A stretch of DNA of 64,000 nucleotides from Pempheris klunzingeri (taxonomy: Eukaryota > Chordata > Actinopteri > Acropomatiformes > Pempheridae). A program made the position numbers and the translations under genes. Positions 24,914-37,763 of this stretch are shown in pieces (positions within the stretch are counted from its first letter, which is position 1; the number at the start of each line of letters is the position of its first letter). A model generated the notes under the pieces. The model had not been told where the DNA came from and searched no databases. It saw only the letters and a list, made by a program, of their open reading frames with translations. The stretch is from positions 10,761,721 to 10,825,720 of the forward strand of contig NC_092027.1 of assembly GCF_042242105.1 (NCBI RefSeq), read 5' to 3'.

Positions 24914-27900
24914 AGTTCAAAAAAAGGTGATTCTCAACCAAGAATTTCCCTACAGTATCAGCCGCCTCGTTTGTTTTTTCCTAATACTTCAAAATGTTAC
25001 TGTGTAGGTCTTACTCCTCGAAATGAAACAAGAAATGAAACAGCTTTACATGCTGCGCTAACTAACAGAAAATTATTTCTCTAGCTGTCCCTGGAGGGAG
25101 CAGAAATGGCTGCTTTCATCTGGGGAAGTAAAGAGAGCATAGAGGAGGAAGACTCGGAGTGTATCAAAGCCGGAGTAAAAGGCAAATGGCGCTATCAAAC
25201 CTAGAGGATGTCAAAATAAAACTCTGGGAGTGTGACAAAGCAGGGCTCAGAGGGCGAGTGATGCTCCGGTGGAGGATTGAGTAGGAAAAATCCTCAATAT
25301 ATTTAGGTACTTTTGTAAAGCTTGATAGTGCTGAAAGGGACTGGAAAGCCATGACAGGGGGAAAAGAGCAGAATGGCACAGCTGAGGCTGAAGTGTATGT
25401 TAAACCTTCCATTAACCATTGGCAACAGTGGTGTCGATGGATTTCAGAGAATACAGCGGATTGAAGGGGAACATATAAAAACATATATAACAGAGAAAAT
25501 CTTATTGGACCATGACAGACTGGAGAAGAGGCTGTAAACGTTAGTCACAGTTGACAGCAGTGAAAAGCAGACTTCCACCAGTGTGGGGCTAAACTGACTC
25601 ACTTGGGGTTAAAACTCCAGGTCCGCCACAGCAAACCTCCGCTTGACCAACCAACCCAAACTGACTCTGATGCGGCAGCCACGTCTTTGAAGATGTGTCC
25701 ATGCAGCTATACGGCACACACACAAGTCAAGTTTTTTTTCTTTTAGTTTTTTTTTTACAGTTAACGGACCAATAATCACTTAGAACAACAATGACAAGAG
25801 AAATCAAGGTATAAAGGAAAGTAACATTAATGTAGAGAAAATATGATTGAAGAAAACAAACAAATCAAAACTTTGTAAGCTGAATTCACAAATCAAACAA
25901 GGAGACATGCAACTTCCAACTTTTGTTTCGGAATAGAGAATAGAGTGGTACCTAGAGAAATAAGTTAAAAAATATTTTTCATCATGCAGCAGGTGAAGTA
26001 TTTTTTCATCCAAAAAGTATTTGAAGATTCTGTAAATACCTTAAAAACATTAGTAAGAGTTGTTGAACGATAAGAATAATGAATAAATTAACGTTAAGCT
26101 GTTTGACTCAAATGCAATAATAACACATGGAGGGCACAATCTGGGGCTGCTGCAGAGCATGTAAACAGAGTGGGAAATGTGTAGGCCTTAAAACAAGTCA
26201 GAGTTGCAGTTTTACAGTCTTAATTTGAATAACCATAAAGAATAAGCAGGCTGCAGTAAATTATATACTTGAATTGCAAGCCGCTTAACTGCTGTTTTAT
26301 AGTCTCGCAGGCTAAATGTCATGGTGCTGCTTAACCACAAGCTGTTATTATGATTAATTGATAAGCATTCCTACCGACACATCAGTGTTTCAATCCCATA
26401 TTTTCTATTCCTTGTTCTCTGATTGCAATTTTAGGAAGAAATGTGGGAAAAACAGTCACAAAACAGCAACTATATATTCAAACTGTCATCCAAACAGGAA
26501 CATTTGGCAAACCAAAATAGGAACATTTGGAAAATGTGGAAAACATTCAAGACATTTGGTAATCCTCTCATGACAGCAGACATGCCTGCTTCATCAGAGA
26601 CTGAACAACTGCTAGTCACAGCTGTATGAGATGCTAACTAGCGAGGCTGCCCACATCCATGAGAAATCTGATGTGGCAAACTCTAGTGTAGGAACAGATT
26701 AAGAGGAGGAGGATATGAGGAGAGGTTTGTTAAGTAGCTCTGCAAGAGAAAACAGATGAATATTATGAGATTCTGCATTCTTAGACTGTGTTAAGTGGGA
26801 ACACAAGCTCAGGGTGGAGAACAATTACTGGCCGGGTAAAAATATCTTGTGTTTTCTCTGTTGGGTTGCAAAAACAAAAAATGAGGATGGCAAAGAATTT
26901 TATGGCCTGAGGCAAAAGAAAACAATTTGAGAAGATTGCAGGACAGGAGCTCGGTGACAGGAGTTCCTGCTTTTTTTCAGAGTACATTCAAACAGATTGT
27001 CAAAGCCTTTCTGTCCTTGGCAGCAATAGAAAGCCCCCTCCATGCGTTGCACTGAAGATGGCTGAAGAGCAGCAGAATTATGATAGAAACTTGATGTTGG
27101 AGCAGAATCAGCTCTTTGCCGGCTGTCAGGCTCCCAGCTGACAACTGTGGCACAGTGGCTCGGAGTCCAGATTCTCAATGGTTCATGAGATTTATAGACG
27201 TCAATGACTCTTGCGTTTGTATTTCAGCTATACTGCAAAAATAATTCCATGACGACACATATGAAATAGATCTCATATGGAGGAGGACGAGGAAATCCTG
27301 CAAGGGGCAATGAGTCAGAGTGAACCGGACTTATCTTGTTCCATCAAGTGTGCAGCCTCAGACATTTGATTAACTAGAGCTCCTCTCTCTCCACTGCATT
27401 AAGTTTTTTTTTTTTTCTCGTTAAAATGGGCAACTGTATGCAAGGGTTGCAGTGTAATATATTGGGCCATGAAGATAGTGGCCTCCATTAGCACCTGTGC
27501 TACATTACAGAGTGTCCAAACATCTAGTGCATCGGTTTTTGGCACCTGAGATGGAGGAAAACTGTCACAGCAGAACAATTCACACAAGTACATCTTATCT
27601 TAATCTACTCATTCAAAATATGGACGCAGACCCCAGTGCAGAGTCCAGTGAAAGTGGGACACTTTTTGGCAAATGTTATTTTGAGAAAGCAAATGTAAAC
27701 CTTCAAATTCCCATTTTGTCATTAGGACATTGTTTAGGTGAAATCTGAACAAAGCCTATAGTCTGTGCAGGTGTTCAACGTACAGCACCCTGAGATAGAT
27801 AATTAGCAGACTACACTACATTCAGTCAAAACTGTGCAGAATGAGAAGGAAGTCTGACCGACTTTGCAGATGTTCATCCTGCTCCTTACACTGACTTCAC

Positions 27901-29849
27901 CTTTTGGGGTGTAGACTTTGCACAGTCTACTCAGCGTGGGGCACCAAATGTTCTGGGCCATCATATTATAGATAATTTGATGTAATATCCATAATTATGT
28001 GGACAAAATGCTTCTTGTGGTGTCTTGCATTGGGTTAAAATGAACCATTGTGCCACCTGGCTAATGTTTGTGCATGCAACACTTCATGAAGGCAGTTTTG
28101 CACCAATAAGCAGACATTTCATGCAGGAAATGCAATCAAAACGCAAGCTTTAAATGCAAATCCATGGCACTTGTGTGGCTTTCTACACCAGAAAACTGTA
28201 TTTTTACAAATAGACTAAATGAAACATATATTTAGTGGCACAGAATGCATTTTACTTACTGTGCTACAGTGTTACAGCGTGTGACACTTAAGGCCTAACT
28301 TAAGGCTTAATCAGAACTTAATACCTTCCACAAACGTCTTATCAAACATCCATCAGACCAATGCCATTGACAGCCTCTAGGTACAACAAGCAAATCCCAA
28401 ATGTGGCTCATTAATGTCACAATAACTGAACAGTCTACACATTTTTACCAGACACGTATATAAAGTTATTAGGCAAATCTTGCATTGTCTACTTGTGACC
28501 TGATGTCCCACTTTCACTGAACTCATCTCTGTCCTCAGAGGGCACTTGGCCTGCAATGCATCAACTTGACAGCAGGCACAGCAAGACACTGAACCTGGAC
28601 ACCTGGACAACACTGGTGAGTCTCACGGTTGTATTAACAGCTGATTCAGACCCTGCTGCCTGTGTTGTAGAAACAAATTCAGGCCATAAGGTGTACAACT
28701 AGCTTAAACACCCCCATCAGGGAGTCTCTCCGGGCAAGGTGTCACCAACAGTCGGTGGATACTTCCTATGAGATGGGGTAGATACTTAAAAACACTGCAA
28801 GTTTTGAAGTATGTCACATTCTGCCAACACATGTGTACAACACTTACCCAAAAAGAGAGGACTTCCTGGAGATGAAATCTTGACAGCTTAATCACATCTA
28901 TGGCTGCAGACTGGATCCGGTGGGTTTCCAGGGCACTTAGGAAGGGGCTAAGGTTCCAGGTTTACTTGCTTTTTGGGACAAAGGTAGAATCAGTTTGTGC
29001 AGACCTGAGAGACGGTTTCCAAACAAAAGGCCAGTGTTGTCCTCTTTGAGAGATAGTTGTATTTTAACCATTAGGCCAACGCGAGCAGCTCCTCCTGTTC
29101 TCCCCTAAGCTGCGGTGTGTCCACACATGCTTTTGTCGAGTGTGAAGGCTCTTGAGGAAAGCGTGAAGCCGGCTGTCACAGGGGTCCCGTCACCTTCAGC
29201 TCAGTCCATCACTGAGGCCAAAGCTTGCCCATCAGCAGTGGCTCTGTTGTGCAGCTCAGCAGCTCTCCTCTGCTTCTCCTCCCTCTCTTCTTCCTCTGCT
29301 CCCTGTCCTCCAACTCTATTGCAATCCAGGAACTGAGATGTGATCCCAAAGCAGCTTCCTCGGTAATAAAGACAATCTGTTCTGAGGACAGGTTTTGTCA
29401 TCTTAATTGTTTGTTCTGGGCACATGTGACTTCAAATAGCTCCTGCGTCGCTTTGTTATCTGGGAATGATGTGAACTCCTGTCAGCGCGTTTTGGTCGAA
29501 CGATCCACAGAGCCAATTAGTTCATCATTTCTCACTTCTATGAACATTTAAAACCACTCCGATTTGATAAACGACACGACGCGGATTCTCTGTGGTTCCA
29601 ACAACTGCACATCAATCTGCCGATGACTGGTATTAAAATGGGGATAGTTATCAAGGTGATGCCTTGTGGGCAATGCCAACTCTGAGCAGCACACAAACCT
29701 ACTGCACACTGCGCGCACTAACGCCACAAAAGCATAAAAATAAACATCCCAGAGGTATTTACAGGCGAAATCCCAAAGATGTGCAGCAGCATCTGAGCAA
29801 TATCTGATTCATGCACATTTTTTTTTTTGACGCGCTCCTTGCTACCAGC

Positions 29850-30230
29850 TCGGGTGATTTAATCTTGGAAAGCGTCTGTGGTTTCACCCTGCGCGGCATA
29901 ACGACGTCCCCATAATCCAGAAATTCACAGCGGGAGGTGGAGGGGAATCCGGTGCCAAACTGAGCCCGTGTCCTTTGCGCTCTCGCAGTCCGTCACACCT
30001 AATTTTGATTTAGCGGCAGTGCGTGAAGAAGGTGCTCGGTAATCGGGGGAGTCTCTCCCTTGAGGGCGGAGATAGTGCGTAAGATAGACAGAAACAGAAA
30101 CCACCGCCTCCAAAGGCAGGCGAGACCGCCCCGCGCCCAGCCAGCTCTGGAGTTTGTAGCAGCCCAAAATAAAATGAAGTGATGACGGCCGGCCGCCCAC
30201 TGCGCCGGATAATTACGACAGGAAGGAGGT
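29850..30230. promoter_or_regulatory. CpG-rich island, candidate distal promoter
   Basis: CpG is frequent here (GCGCGGCATAACGACG, GGCCGGCCGCCCACTGCGCC, CGAGACCGCCCCGCGCCC) against an AT-rich, CpG-poor background. No convincing coding exon or conserved peptide was found in it. Being about 14 kb upstream of the first recognised syngap1 exon and on no other gene, it may be the promoter and first exon of syngap1 on the minus strand. This is inference from position and composition. Confidence 0.45.
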
Positions 30231-30861
30231 TGGAGAGGATAACAAAGTTCATTTAAGTCATTTCTTGAATGTGTAGAGTGGGTTTAATGTCTCTCTTCAA
30301 AGTAGGGCTGCTGCTGCACTTTTAATAAGGTTCAGGTTTGCGCACCTGAACAATTTCCATAAACTAGTCGACAGTGGATGGGAAAGTGGTGCTTCTTAAG
30401 TGACATTTCATGTAAGCACCGTGTTAATAAGATGGTGCTCTCAGCAGCTGCAAGGTGTGCTGGAAACATATGGGGGGAAAGGAAGGACAAAAACAGCTTA
30501 TTTAGTGTCAGGCGGTCTTTGGCACTACAGATTTCTGGTAATAAGATCCCCAGAGGCCCCAAAAAAGCCCCAGATTCACTGTGTCCAAATTGGTTTGTGG
30601 TAATTTTAATTTTGGAATATAATATGCACTACTGAAGCTCAACAGACATGATAAGGAATCCTGCTTTAGCTACACACTCATGTGGCATCAAAATCTAGTT
30701 TTAGGATCTTTATTACTCCAGGGGATACTGCGCTTACATGATGATGCATATTCCTGAATTCTTTTGTAATATTGTGGTTTGAGAATAACGCCCTTGGCCA
30801 ACTAATCCGGGCATGGACAGATGATTTGCATGCAACACTGTGGTCACATTTAAATCAGCCA

Positions 30862-31060
30862 CAGAAACATATTAAAGGACAGGTTCAGATTTTTCCACCT
30901 CTATTTTAATACCATGCACACATGACCAAATGTACATTGGAGGAGTTATTGGTCATTCTAAGCATGTCTCCTGTTCACACTGGCCGTAAAGAATGAGCAA
31001 AATTGAAGCAGCAGAGGCAAAAATATCCAGACTTTTAGTGGGCGGTCAGACATCAAATCA
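30862..31060 (+). repeat. Interspersed repeat, family 2, copy a
   Basis: The stretch starts TTAAAGGACAGGTTCAGATT and contains CTCCTGTTCACACTGGCCGT. The same ordered features occur in copy c at about 61560 (CATTCATATTGGCCCTGAAG). The pattern is that of a widespread percomorph repeat known to me only by appearance. No coding potential was seen. Confidence 0.55.
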
Positions 31061-32084
31061 GCCCTGCGTTAAAACACCACAAGGGGCCGCTTCGGTGGGG
31101 GCGAGTTGCTTCAGGTATCAGTGAGACATGAAATACGAATCGAGTCCAGTCTGAGTAACAGATCTGTGAATTAGACGGCTTCTTAACGCACCAAAGCACG
31201 GATCAGCGGTTCAGTATTTTCTATTTCTGGAAAGTTAAAATGGAGGAAACAATTTCTTTTGTTCAATGCAACAATTGTAAGGTAAACAGTAGAAATACAG
31301 CATGTATTTGAAGTTGAGGCAGGTTCTACTTTTTTGCCGGACAACTCGGCGTTTTACCCCCTGCCAAACTCACCTCATTTAAATAAATGAGTTGAAGTGG
31401 CTTTTTTTCAGAGCTAAAGCTGACCTGAACGAGGCAATAGTCCCTTGTATGTGTTAAGGTCCAAAAATACTGGATCCTACGATTCCCATAATGCAACACA
31501 AAAGCATCTTTCTTCAGAGTCTGGTAAATGCACATGACTTTCAAACTCAGTGACAGTTGGTAACACAGGCTTTCTGTTACAAAATACCAGCCTGTTCTGT
31601 GTTGGCTTCTTGAGATCCCTGATTAGTGACAGCTCATGCCTGAACCTTCTTAGAGTCCCTTTTACTATTTTTGAAATTGTATGGTATTACTAAAAGGTGC
31701 TTCCTGTTCGGCATTTATGTTTTCTTCTGTGCTAGCTACGTTCTACTCTGTTTTTGTAATCTATTATTTCTATGTCTCCAGGTGCGTGCTGCCAATGACT
31801 AGAATGGGACTAGTTATTTCTACCTGCCTGTCCATTGTTGTTTCATGTACGCTCTGATGCAGGTCTGATAGACCAAAAGCTCAGTTATTAAAGTGATTTA
31901 CTGCATAGATCTAAGTGTGCGGAAACCTTTTTGATCACAAAATAACAGTCTACAAGCCCTAATTGAGAGAATTGACAGATCACAATGAATTTGGAAAGCT
32001 TCCTCCAGAGCTGCAGAAGACATTGTGCAGCTGTCGCGTTCCCCATGACAAATAAGCTGATCCTCTTGTATAAAAGCAGTGGAG

Positions 32085-32400
32085 TGTCCCTTTAAGTTCA
32101 GCTGAGGCTGTGAGGGTTCAGCAGTCTGAGGAAGCCAAATGAAGCAGGTATTTTCCAAAGTTACAGTCTTCAATATTAAATTCCCTCTTTGTTTTTGAAC
32201 AGTGTTCCTTGCTGGGCTGCAGTGGAGGTATAATGATTATACTATATACTATTTGAAAACTCTGTGAGACTTCTGAACCCCCATAAAGCTTCAGCTGACT
32301 TTTATAATACATTTCTTTTGCACAGGATGAAGACTGTGGATTTTCCCTGTTATTTCTTACTGTATAGCCCTGGGAATAACTTTACAGCAAGTATAGAGGA
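32085..32400 (+). repeat. Interspersed repeat, family 2, copy b
   Basis: It contains TTCAGCAGTCTGAGGAAGCC, ATTAAATTCCCTCTTTGTTT, GGGCTGCAGTGGAGGTATAA, CCATAAAGCTTCAGCTGACT and GAAGACTGTGGATTTTCC. The first three also occur, in order, in copy c. It is in the same orientation as copy a, about 1.1 kb away, and may be the other end of the same element. Confidence 0.6.
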
Positions 32401-33380
32401 ATAACTACAGAAAGCAATAACTCTTAATCTGCCATTGAGGTGCTCAGTGATTTTCTTTTGTGTTTAAAAGAAACCCAATAGCCCATACAAAGGATCAATC
32501 AAAGTGTACGGGTGACTCATTTGTATTTGAGTCATCTGTAATGCACCTTTATTCGGGTCACTTAAAAATGGCAGACAGTCCAATAAACACGTCCCTATAG
32601 CTGTAGAATTACGGAGGCGCCAACTATTGCGCCACTTCAAAGCATTTTTATTTTGATATCTGCTATGTAAACATGTTACATAAATGTGTATCGCTAATTG
32701 TTAAATCCTGAATGTGTCATAGATCATTTCATGGGCATATATAAAGAAGGTGTTACATAAATCCCTGAAAAAGAAGGTGTAACCCTGTTTGTTTGTTTTT
32801 TTACCCCCCTCTGTCTCTATGTCACAAACACGAGGTTGGTGGTAAATTGTGGATATAAAATGGTTTGAAAACTGCAACGTGGGTAATGATATCCTTTCCT
32901 AAACGGCAATAATCCTCTGAATGAATCATTAAAAGGTTGGATCTGGTAAAAATAGACAAAGAGAATAAACCCACTGCATTAAAACAGGAAACAGATTAAC
33001 ATTTGTTTGTTTTCACAGTTGTGTTCATAGACTGTGACATGGCTGTACTTTACACTTGTGAAATGTGGGTTGAATTTTTTTTTTTCTTTCTTCATCTTAT
33101 CTCTCTTATTCTGGTTTAACTGGAGTTTGCTCGGGTCTTACTACGATCATCTTACTGGGATTTAAAGTGTAAGCCAGCTGCAAAAGAGAAGAGCAAAGAG
33201 CAAAGTACAGGAAGCAGGAAAAGATTTGATGAAAGCGGATGGGGAGAAGCAAACATCAGAGATGTTACAGAATGTCAAAGACTAACTTGGGACGCTGGAA
33301 GGCACATGCAGTGTTCAAAAGTACATGAAAAATATAAACTGGAAATGACACATCCCCACTCTTTCACTCTTATCCATCAC

Positions 33381-33436
33381 TCACTCACACGCACACACAC
33401 ACACGCACAAACACACAGACACAGAAACACACACAT
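33381..33436. repeat. Imperfect (AC)n microsatellite
   Basis: An AC-rich stretch with G and A interruptions (CACACGCACACACACACACG and on). Open frames across it (Thr-His rich) are artefacts of the repeat. Confidence 0.85.
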
Positions 33437-35379
33437 CTCCATGGAAACTGATAAAAGAATAGCTGGTCTGGAAAAAGAAGCTACTGACAAAGCATATACA
33501 AGAACTTGGATGGTCAGCAAGAAACACATTTATGGGATCAAGAAAAACCTCGGAGGGAATTAAGCAGAAACAAAAAGGCTGCCAGTTATAGAATATGGAG
33601 AAAATGCTAAATTAACGCAGCAATAATGTCAGAAAACTTGAACTTGAGTATGATATTAATGTAAATCTTTAAAATCCACAAAGAGCAGAGCCTTACATGC
33701 TCTTAACCTGATTTGGCTTACTGTCCATTTGCTGTTTTTTTTTTTAATTACAGGCTATGCATTTAATGCGAGTGTGGCTCAAACTGAAAAACTGCGGGAT
33801 GCGACGACGCGAATCAGACAGAATCCAAACCCGGCAGAGAGAACTGAGTAAACGTGAAGGAGTGAAAGTTGTGCGGATGTTGCAGATAGTAGAACAGAGA
33901 GAGGGTGGGCAACAGAAGAGGGGAGAGGACAAGGGAAGGAGTACAGCAGAGAGTACAGCACAGTACACCACCTACACTCGTCTCCATGGCAACTACCACA
34001 CTAGAACGAGTGATAATGCAGTTCCCTCTCTTCCTATTCTGAAAACTGTTCAGTTGGTACCATATGCACTGTGCAGTATGTGGGAGACAAAGCCTTCAGT
34101 ATTCTGCTGTTGCAGATGATATGAGAAATGTTTTCCGAAACGTTCAATGTAATGAACCCAAGACGAATATTTTGACTGCGTGCGTTACATCCGACTATCC
34201 ACCAGAGACGTTGGCTTAGCCTGACACTGAATTCATCATCATCGCTTTAAGGGATAACATGTTGTTGTTTTTTTTAATTTAGGTTGTTTTTTTTTTCCTT
34301 CGCCAAAGCAAGTGTCACACTGTGTGGGCAGCAGTTGCTTTCAAAGAACAAGTGTTGAGGTTGATAGAGCTTAAAAGGCATGATAAAATAAATGCCTATT
34401 CCCCCCCCCCAAGCTTGTTCCTGCTGCTCCTGCTGTGACACCATAACAACACAAAACCTTTATACATGGCTCTGTGCAACACGTTTGAAATCTGTATCAT
34501 CAAAAAGTGAAGATACTGTGTGAGCACAGTTTGAAGTGGAGCGTTACTGTGACAACAATGTACTGTGGAATTTGCACAAAGCGTGCGTACAGTGTACTGA
34601 ATTATGTCATGTGTATCTCAAACAAAAAACAGGCTAGTGAGATTATTTGAGACAGTGTGTCTTTGCTACTCCTACCACTCCTTTTTTTAGCCATCCTTCC
34701 ATGAGCCTTTCATCTTATTATGGACTCATTTTGTTATCTCAAAACTGCTTGTTTCACTGCCAAAGCACAGCATGCTGCTGTTAGCGTAACTAATTCTTGT
34801 TCATTGTGCAACCGAAAAAAAAAAATTAATCAATCTCTGGTGTTTGGTCACGTCCGTCTGAGGGGATTTTGTTTTTGTCTGGTCTTCCGTCATTCACTGT
34901 TTATTTGTTAGGCAGACAGTCATGATTAATACAATCAGTCTGTCACTGTCAACTCAGCATATGATAAATAAAGAGCAAGTAAGATCCCTTGCTGGGCGGT
35001 TCACCAGAAAAACTTCCAGATGGCCGATGCTCTTCGCTTCACCGCCACGGTTCGTTTCAGAAACCATCTGACTGAAAAGTGAAGTAGATTTGATCTTTAT
35101 CATTGGTGAGCAGGAGCTTTGGCCTCACCACTGGAGGTTCAGTCCCCTATTTAAATAAGAGATTTTGGTCTCAGTGTTCATATCTGTGTGAATGTGTGTT
35201 GCATTTACTTATTCCTCTCAGTTGATCTGTGTCCTAGTTAATGGCACCTGTTGTTTTCCTTCACCTGTGCAAAGTGACAGCATTTTAAAAAGGTTGGCCA
35301 TCCATTACCACCTCCAACACAAAGCTTAAGCCATTTGAAGTATGATTTTTGCCCCTCGTGAAAGACATAAATCTTACTA

Positions 35380-35612
35380 AGACTGCAAGTAACAATCATT
35401 TTCATTACTGATTAATCCACAGATTTAGGACTACAACTATTAATTCTCTTTTTCTTATCAATGAAACTGCCTGTTGCTTTCTTCACCAATTTACAAAATG
35501 TCAAGAAATTGTGAAAATCGTCATAATTTCATGAAATCCATCTTGTTTTGTATACCCGACAGCTCAAAAACCAAAGATATTAAGATATCAATCATAAATC
35601 AAGTGTTGAATC
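35380..35612 (+). repeat. Interspersed repeat resembling a widespread teleost family
   Basis: The words ACTGATTAATCCACAGATTT, TTACAAAATGTCAAGAAATT, GTGAAAATCGTCATAATTTC, AGCTCAAAAACCAAAGATAT and CAATCATAAATCA follow the order of a very common fish interspersed repeat that I know from general reading. No second copy was seen in this window, so the call rests on recognition only. Confidence 0.5.
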
Positions 35613-36191
35613 CATCAGCAGCGGATGCTGATCAGGAATCATTAAAACATTACCTCTGCATGAGATCATGCAAGATGCATATTTTTCCTCTTTTAATTAA
35701 AAACCAGGTGACAGGTAAAGAACTTCAAATGGAGCTTGAGCTCTTTTTTTGCACCAACAGCCTGGTTACTTGGGACACAGAACAAAGATGTGGTTGACTG
35801 CTCAGCGAGATGCTCTGCTCAACATCATAAGGACATTACAGGAACAGCAGGAGAAAATCCGCTTGAGTGCAACATTATCTTTTTGGCAGCAACGTCAAAA
35901 CAGAATTTTGGGGGCTTTCATGCAAGGGTAAAATTTTCTGCCTCAACCATCTGCTGAGGGCTAAACTGACATGAAGGCAGACTCAGCAGGATTCGCACCT
36001 GAAACTCCAAAGGAATTCAAGGTCGGCTTCTCTAGTCAGCCATGACGTCGTCACCCTCATCGATCATGGTCCTGGCTGAAGCGTGAAAGTCAAAACTGTC
36101 GCACTGCAGCTGAAAACTAATATTTTTGCTAATAATAGAAATAGTATGAAAGCTACTCATTGTATTACAGGGGCATGGCTTTTACCCTTGA

Positions 36192-36488
36192 CTATTTTAG
36201 GCTCATGGTGACTAAACATTCACTATTACTTTTGTTCGCCAGTGAGCTTTTATGTAACAGAGGCTGGTCAAGGTGGCCAAAAGCCACAGGATGCTGTGCA
36301 GGGGAGAGATCCTCGTTCAATATGTGAGGGGGGTCAAAGGTGGCCACACTAGTCAAGCTCTCAGTGGTGTTCATGGTGACTCTGTTATTGCACCCTGAGA
36401 GAATAAATGTATAACCCTCATCCACTGTCCTAGAGGGATCAACTAACAGCATTGTCCGCTGTGACACTTGAGCCTGGAACAGAACAGA
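36192..36488 (-). other. Uncharacterised open frame behind a splice acceptor
   Basis: On the minus strand an acceptor-like TTCTGTTCCAG precedes an open frame reading AQVSQRTMLLVDPSRTVDEG and on to ECLVTMSLK then stop, about 93 codons. I do not recognise it. It lies about 1.3 kb beyond the vps72 3' end, between vps72 and syngap1. It could be a terminal exon of an unseen gene, part of a repeat, or chance. No matching upstream exon was found. Confidence 0.2.
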
Positions 36489-37167
36489 AATAACACCTTT
36501 TCTGACAGCGCCACGAGCAGCTCAGACACATTCAAAATGTTTGTAAATCAGCAGTCTGGCTTTTTGATACTGTAATGCGATTTATATGACTGGAACTATT
36601 CAAATTTCTTGAAATTTTAATTAAAAATAATAAATAATAAATGAAAGCATTTAGAAAGAGGGAATAAAGACATTTAAAGAGGAAGAAAGAGGTTCGCTGT
36701 ACAAACCGTGTACAGTCTTTCATATTATAATACTGGTTCTGTTTCTGTTCTCAGATGTTGCAATGAAAAATAGCTTTGAATGATTTGTGAGATGTGACAG
36801 TAAAATAAATTCCTGGGCCCAATTTTCCCAAAACTATCTCATGTGATTCCAGTGATGAGGTTGATTGTGAAATTAAGGTCTTTAAAAACAAGTAATTTGT
36901 CTTCTGGGTAAACCAACATGAAACTAGCTTTGATGACACTAACATACTTTTGTAGTACTAGATTCAGGCAGGGTTTGAAATTGTGAAGAGTATTATAGAT
37001 GAAATTATCATCAACATGATGAGCATAGGTCAATATACATTAAATGAACAAAACCTCCCAAAAACAGACTGATGCTTATGTTTTAGTGAACTGTTCCACA
37101 GTAGCATTTCACTGTATTTGCTTCAGTGTTTGTTCAGAGAAATAGTAAATATTCCAAGTTTCAAATA

Positions 37168-37173
37168 TTTATT
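37168..37173 (-). terminator. Possible polyadenylation signal of vps72
   Basis: TTTATT on the plus strand is AATAAA on the coding strand, about 590 bases after the vps72 stop. No RNA evidence. Confidence 0.4.
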
Positions 37174-37763
37174 TTTGTTGAGAAATATGTACATTAGTAG
37201 AAACCAAATAACTGGACAGTAAAAAAAAAAAAGGCATTTCATTATAGAAAAAAAAAACCTACAAAAGCTGCCAATGTGAAGATGGAGACCTAATTTGCAT
37301 CCAAAGCCAATCTGTAGGTTTGTTTTTCATTCATCCAAAATGGATGTGTCAGGTATTAATGTACAAAATCAATTTCTATAGACAGAGACATCACAAGTAA
37401 GACTTTTTTGCAACTTAAGGGAATGCGCCAACCAACTCTTACAATTTGGTGTAAGAGTTCTTTTTTGTTTTTAGTTTTCATGTATTTTTTTCCAACAGTA
37501 ACACTGACAGTTATGTGTCTGTGACTGCTAAATCCCAAATCAGAAAACTTTACAATCATTTTCTAGTGCTTTCTAGTTCTTTGTATGGATGGAGAAAAAA
37601 CCTGGATGTTATCTAGACAGCTGTTTGAAGTGTTTACCACATGGTGGTGGACCGCCACTGATTGTGGTTTTTCCTCAAGTCGCTCAAATCAAGTCGCTCT
37701 ATATGAACTGATACATTTAAAAAAGAAGCACAGACCCAGCTCCTAATTTCTTTTTAAACTAAT

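Larger units (their letters stand above)
15484..29849. other. Long non-coding stretch upstream of the recognised syngap1 exons
   Basis: Probably syngap1 intron. It holds the decayed Tc1 element at 16944-18361, a retroposon tail at 20322-20378 and an (AC)n run at 24891. The exon at 15395-15483 starts with two bases of a split codon, so at least one earlier coding exon should exist, or translation starts at its internal ATG (METPPN). I searched for the conserved SYNGAP N-terminal words by eye and found none. Confidence 0.5.
30231..37160. other. Non-coding region between the CpG island and vps72 3' end
   Basis: Mostly repeats: family 2 copies at 30862 and 32085, an (AC)n run at 33381, a C run at about 34400 and a dispersed repeat at 35380. 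Apart from the doubtful frame at 36192-36488 nothing gene-like was found. Confidence 0.5.

Noticed and set aside
29201..29425. Minus-strand Glu/Arg-rich frame (AEEEEREEKQRRAAELHNRA)
   Set aside because: Coiled-coil-like composition but no supporting exon structure or known family; probably a purine-rich repeat effect.
33381..33436. Short regular repeats as a CRISPR-like array
   Set aside because: Simple AC repeats without unique spacers in a vertebrate genome.
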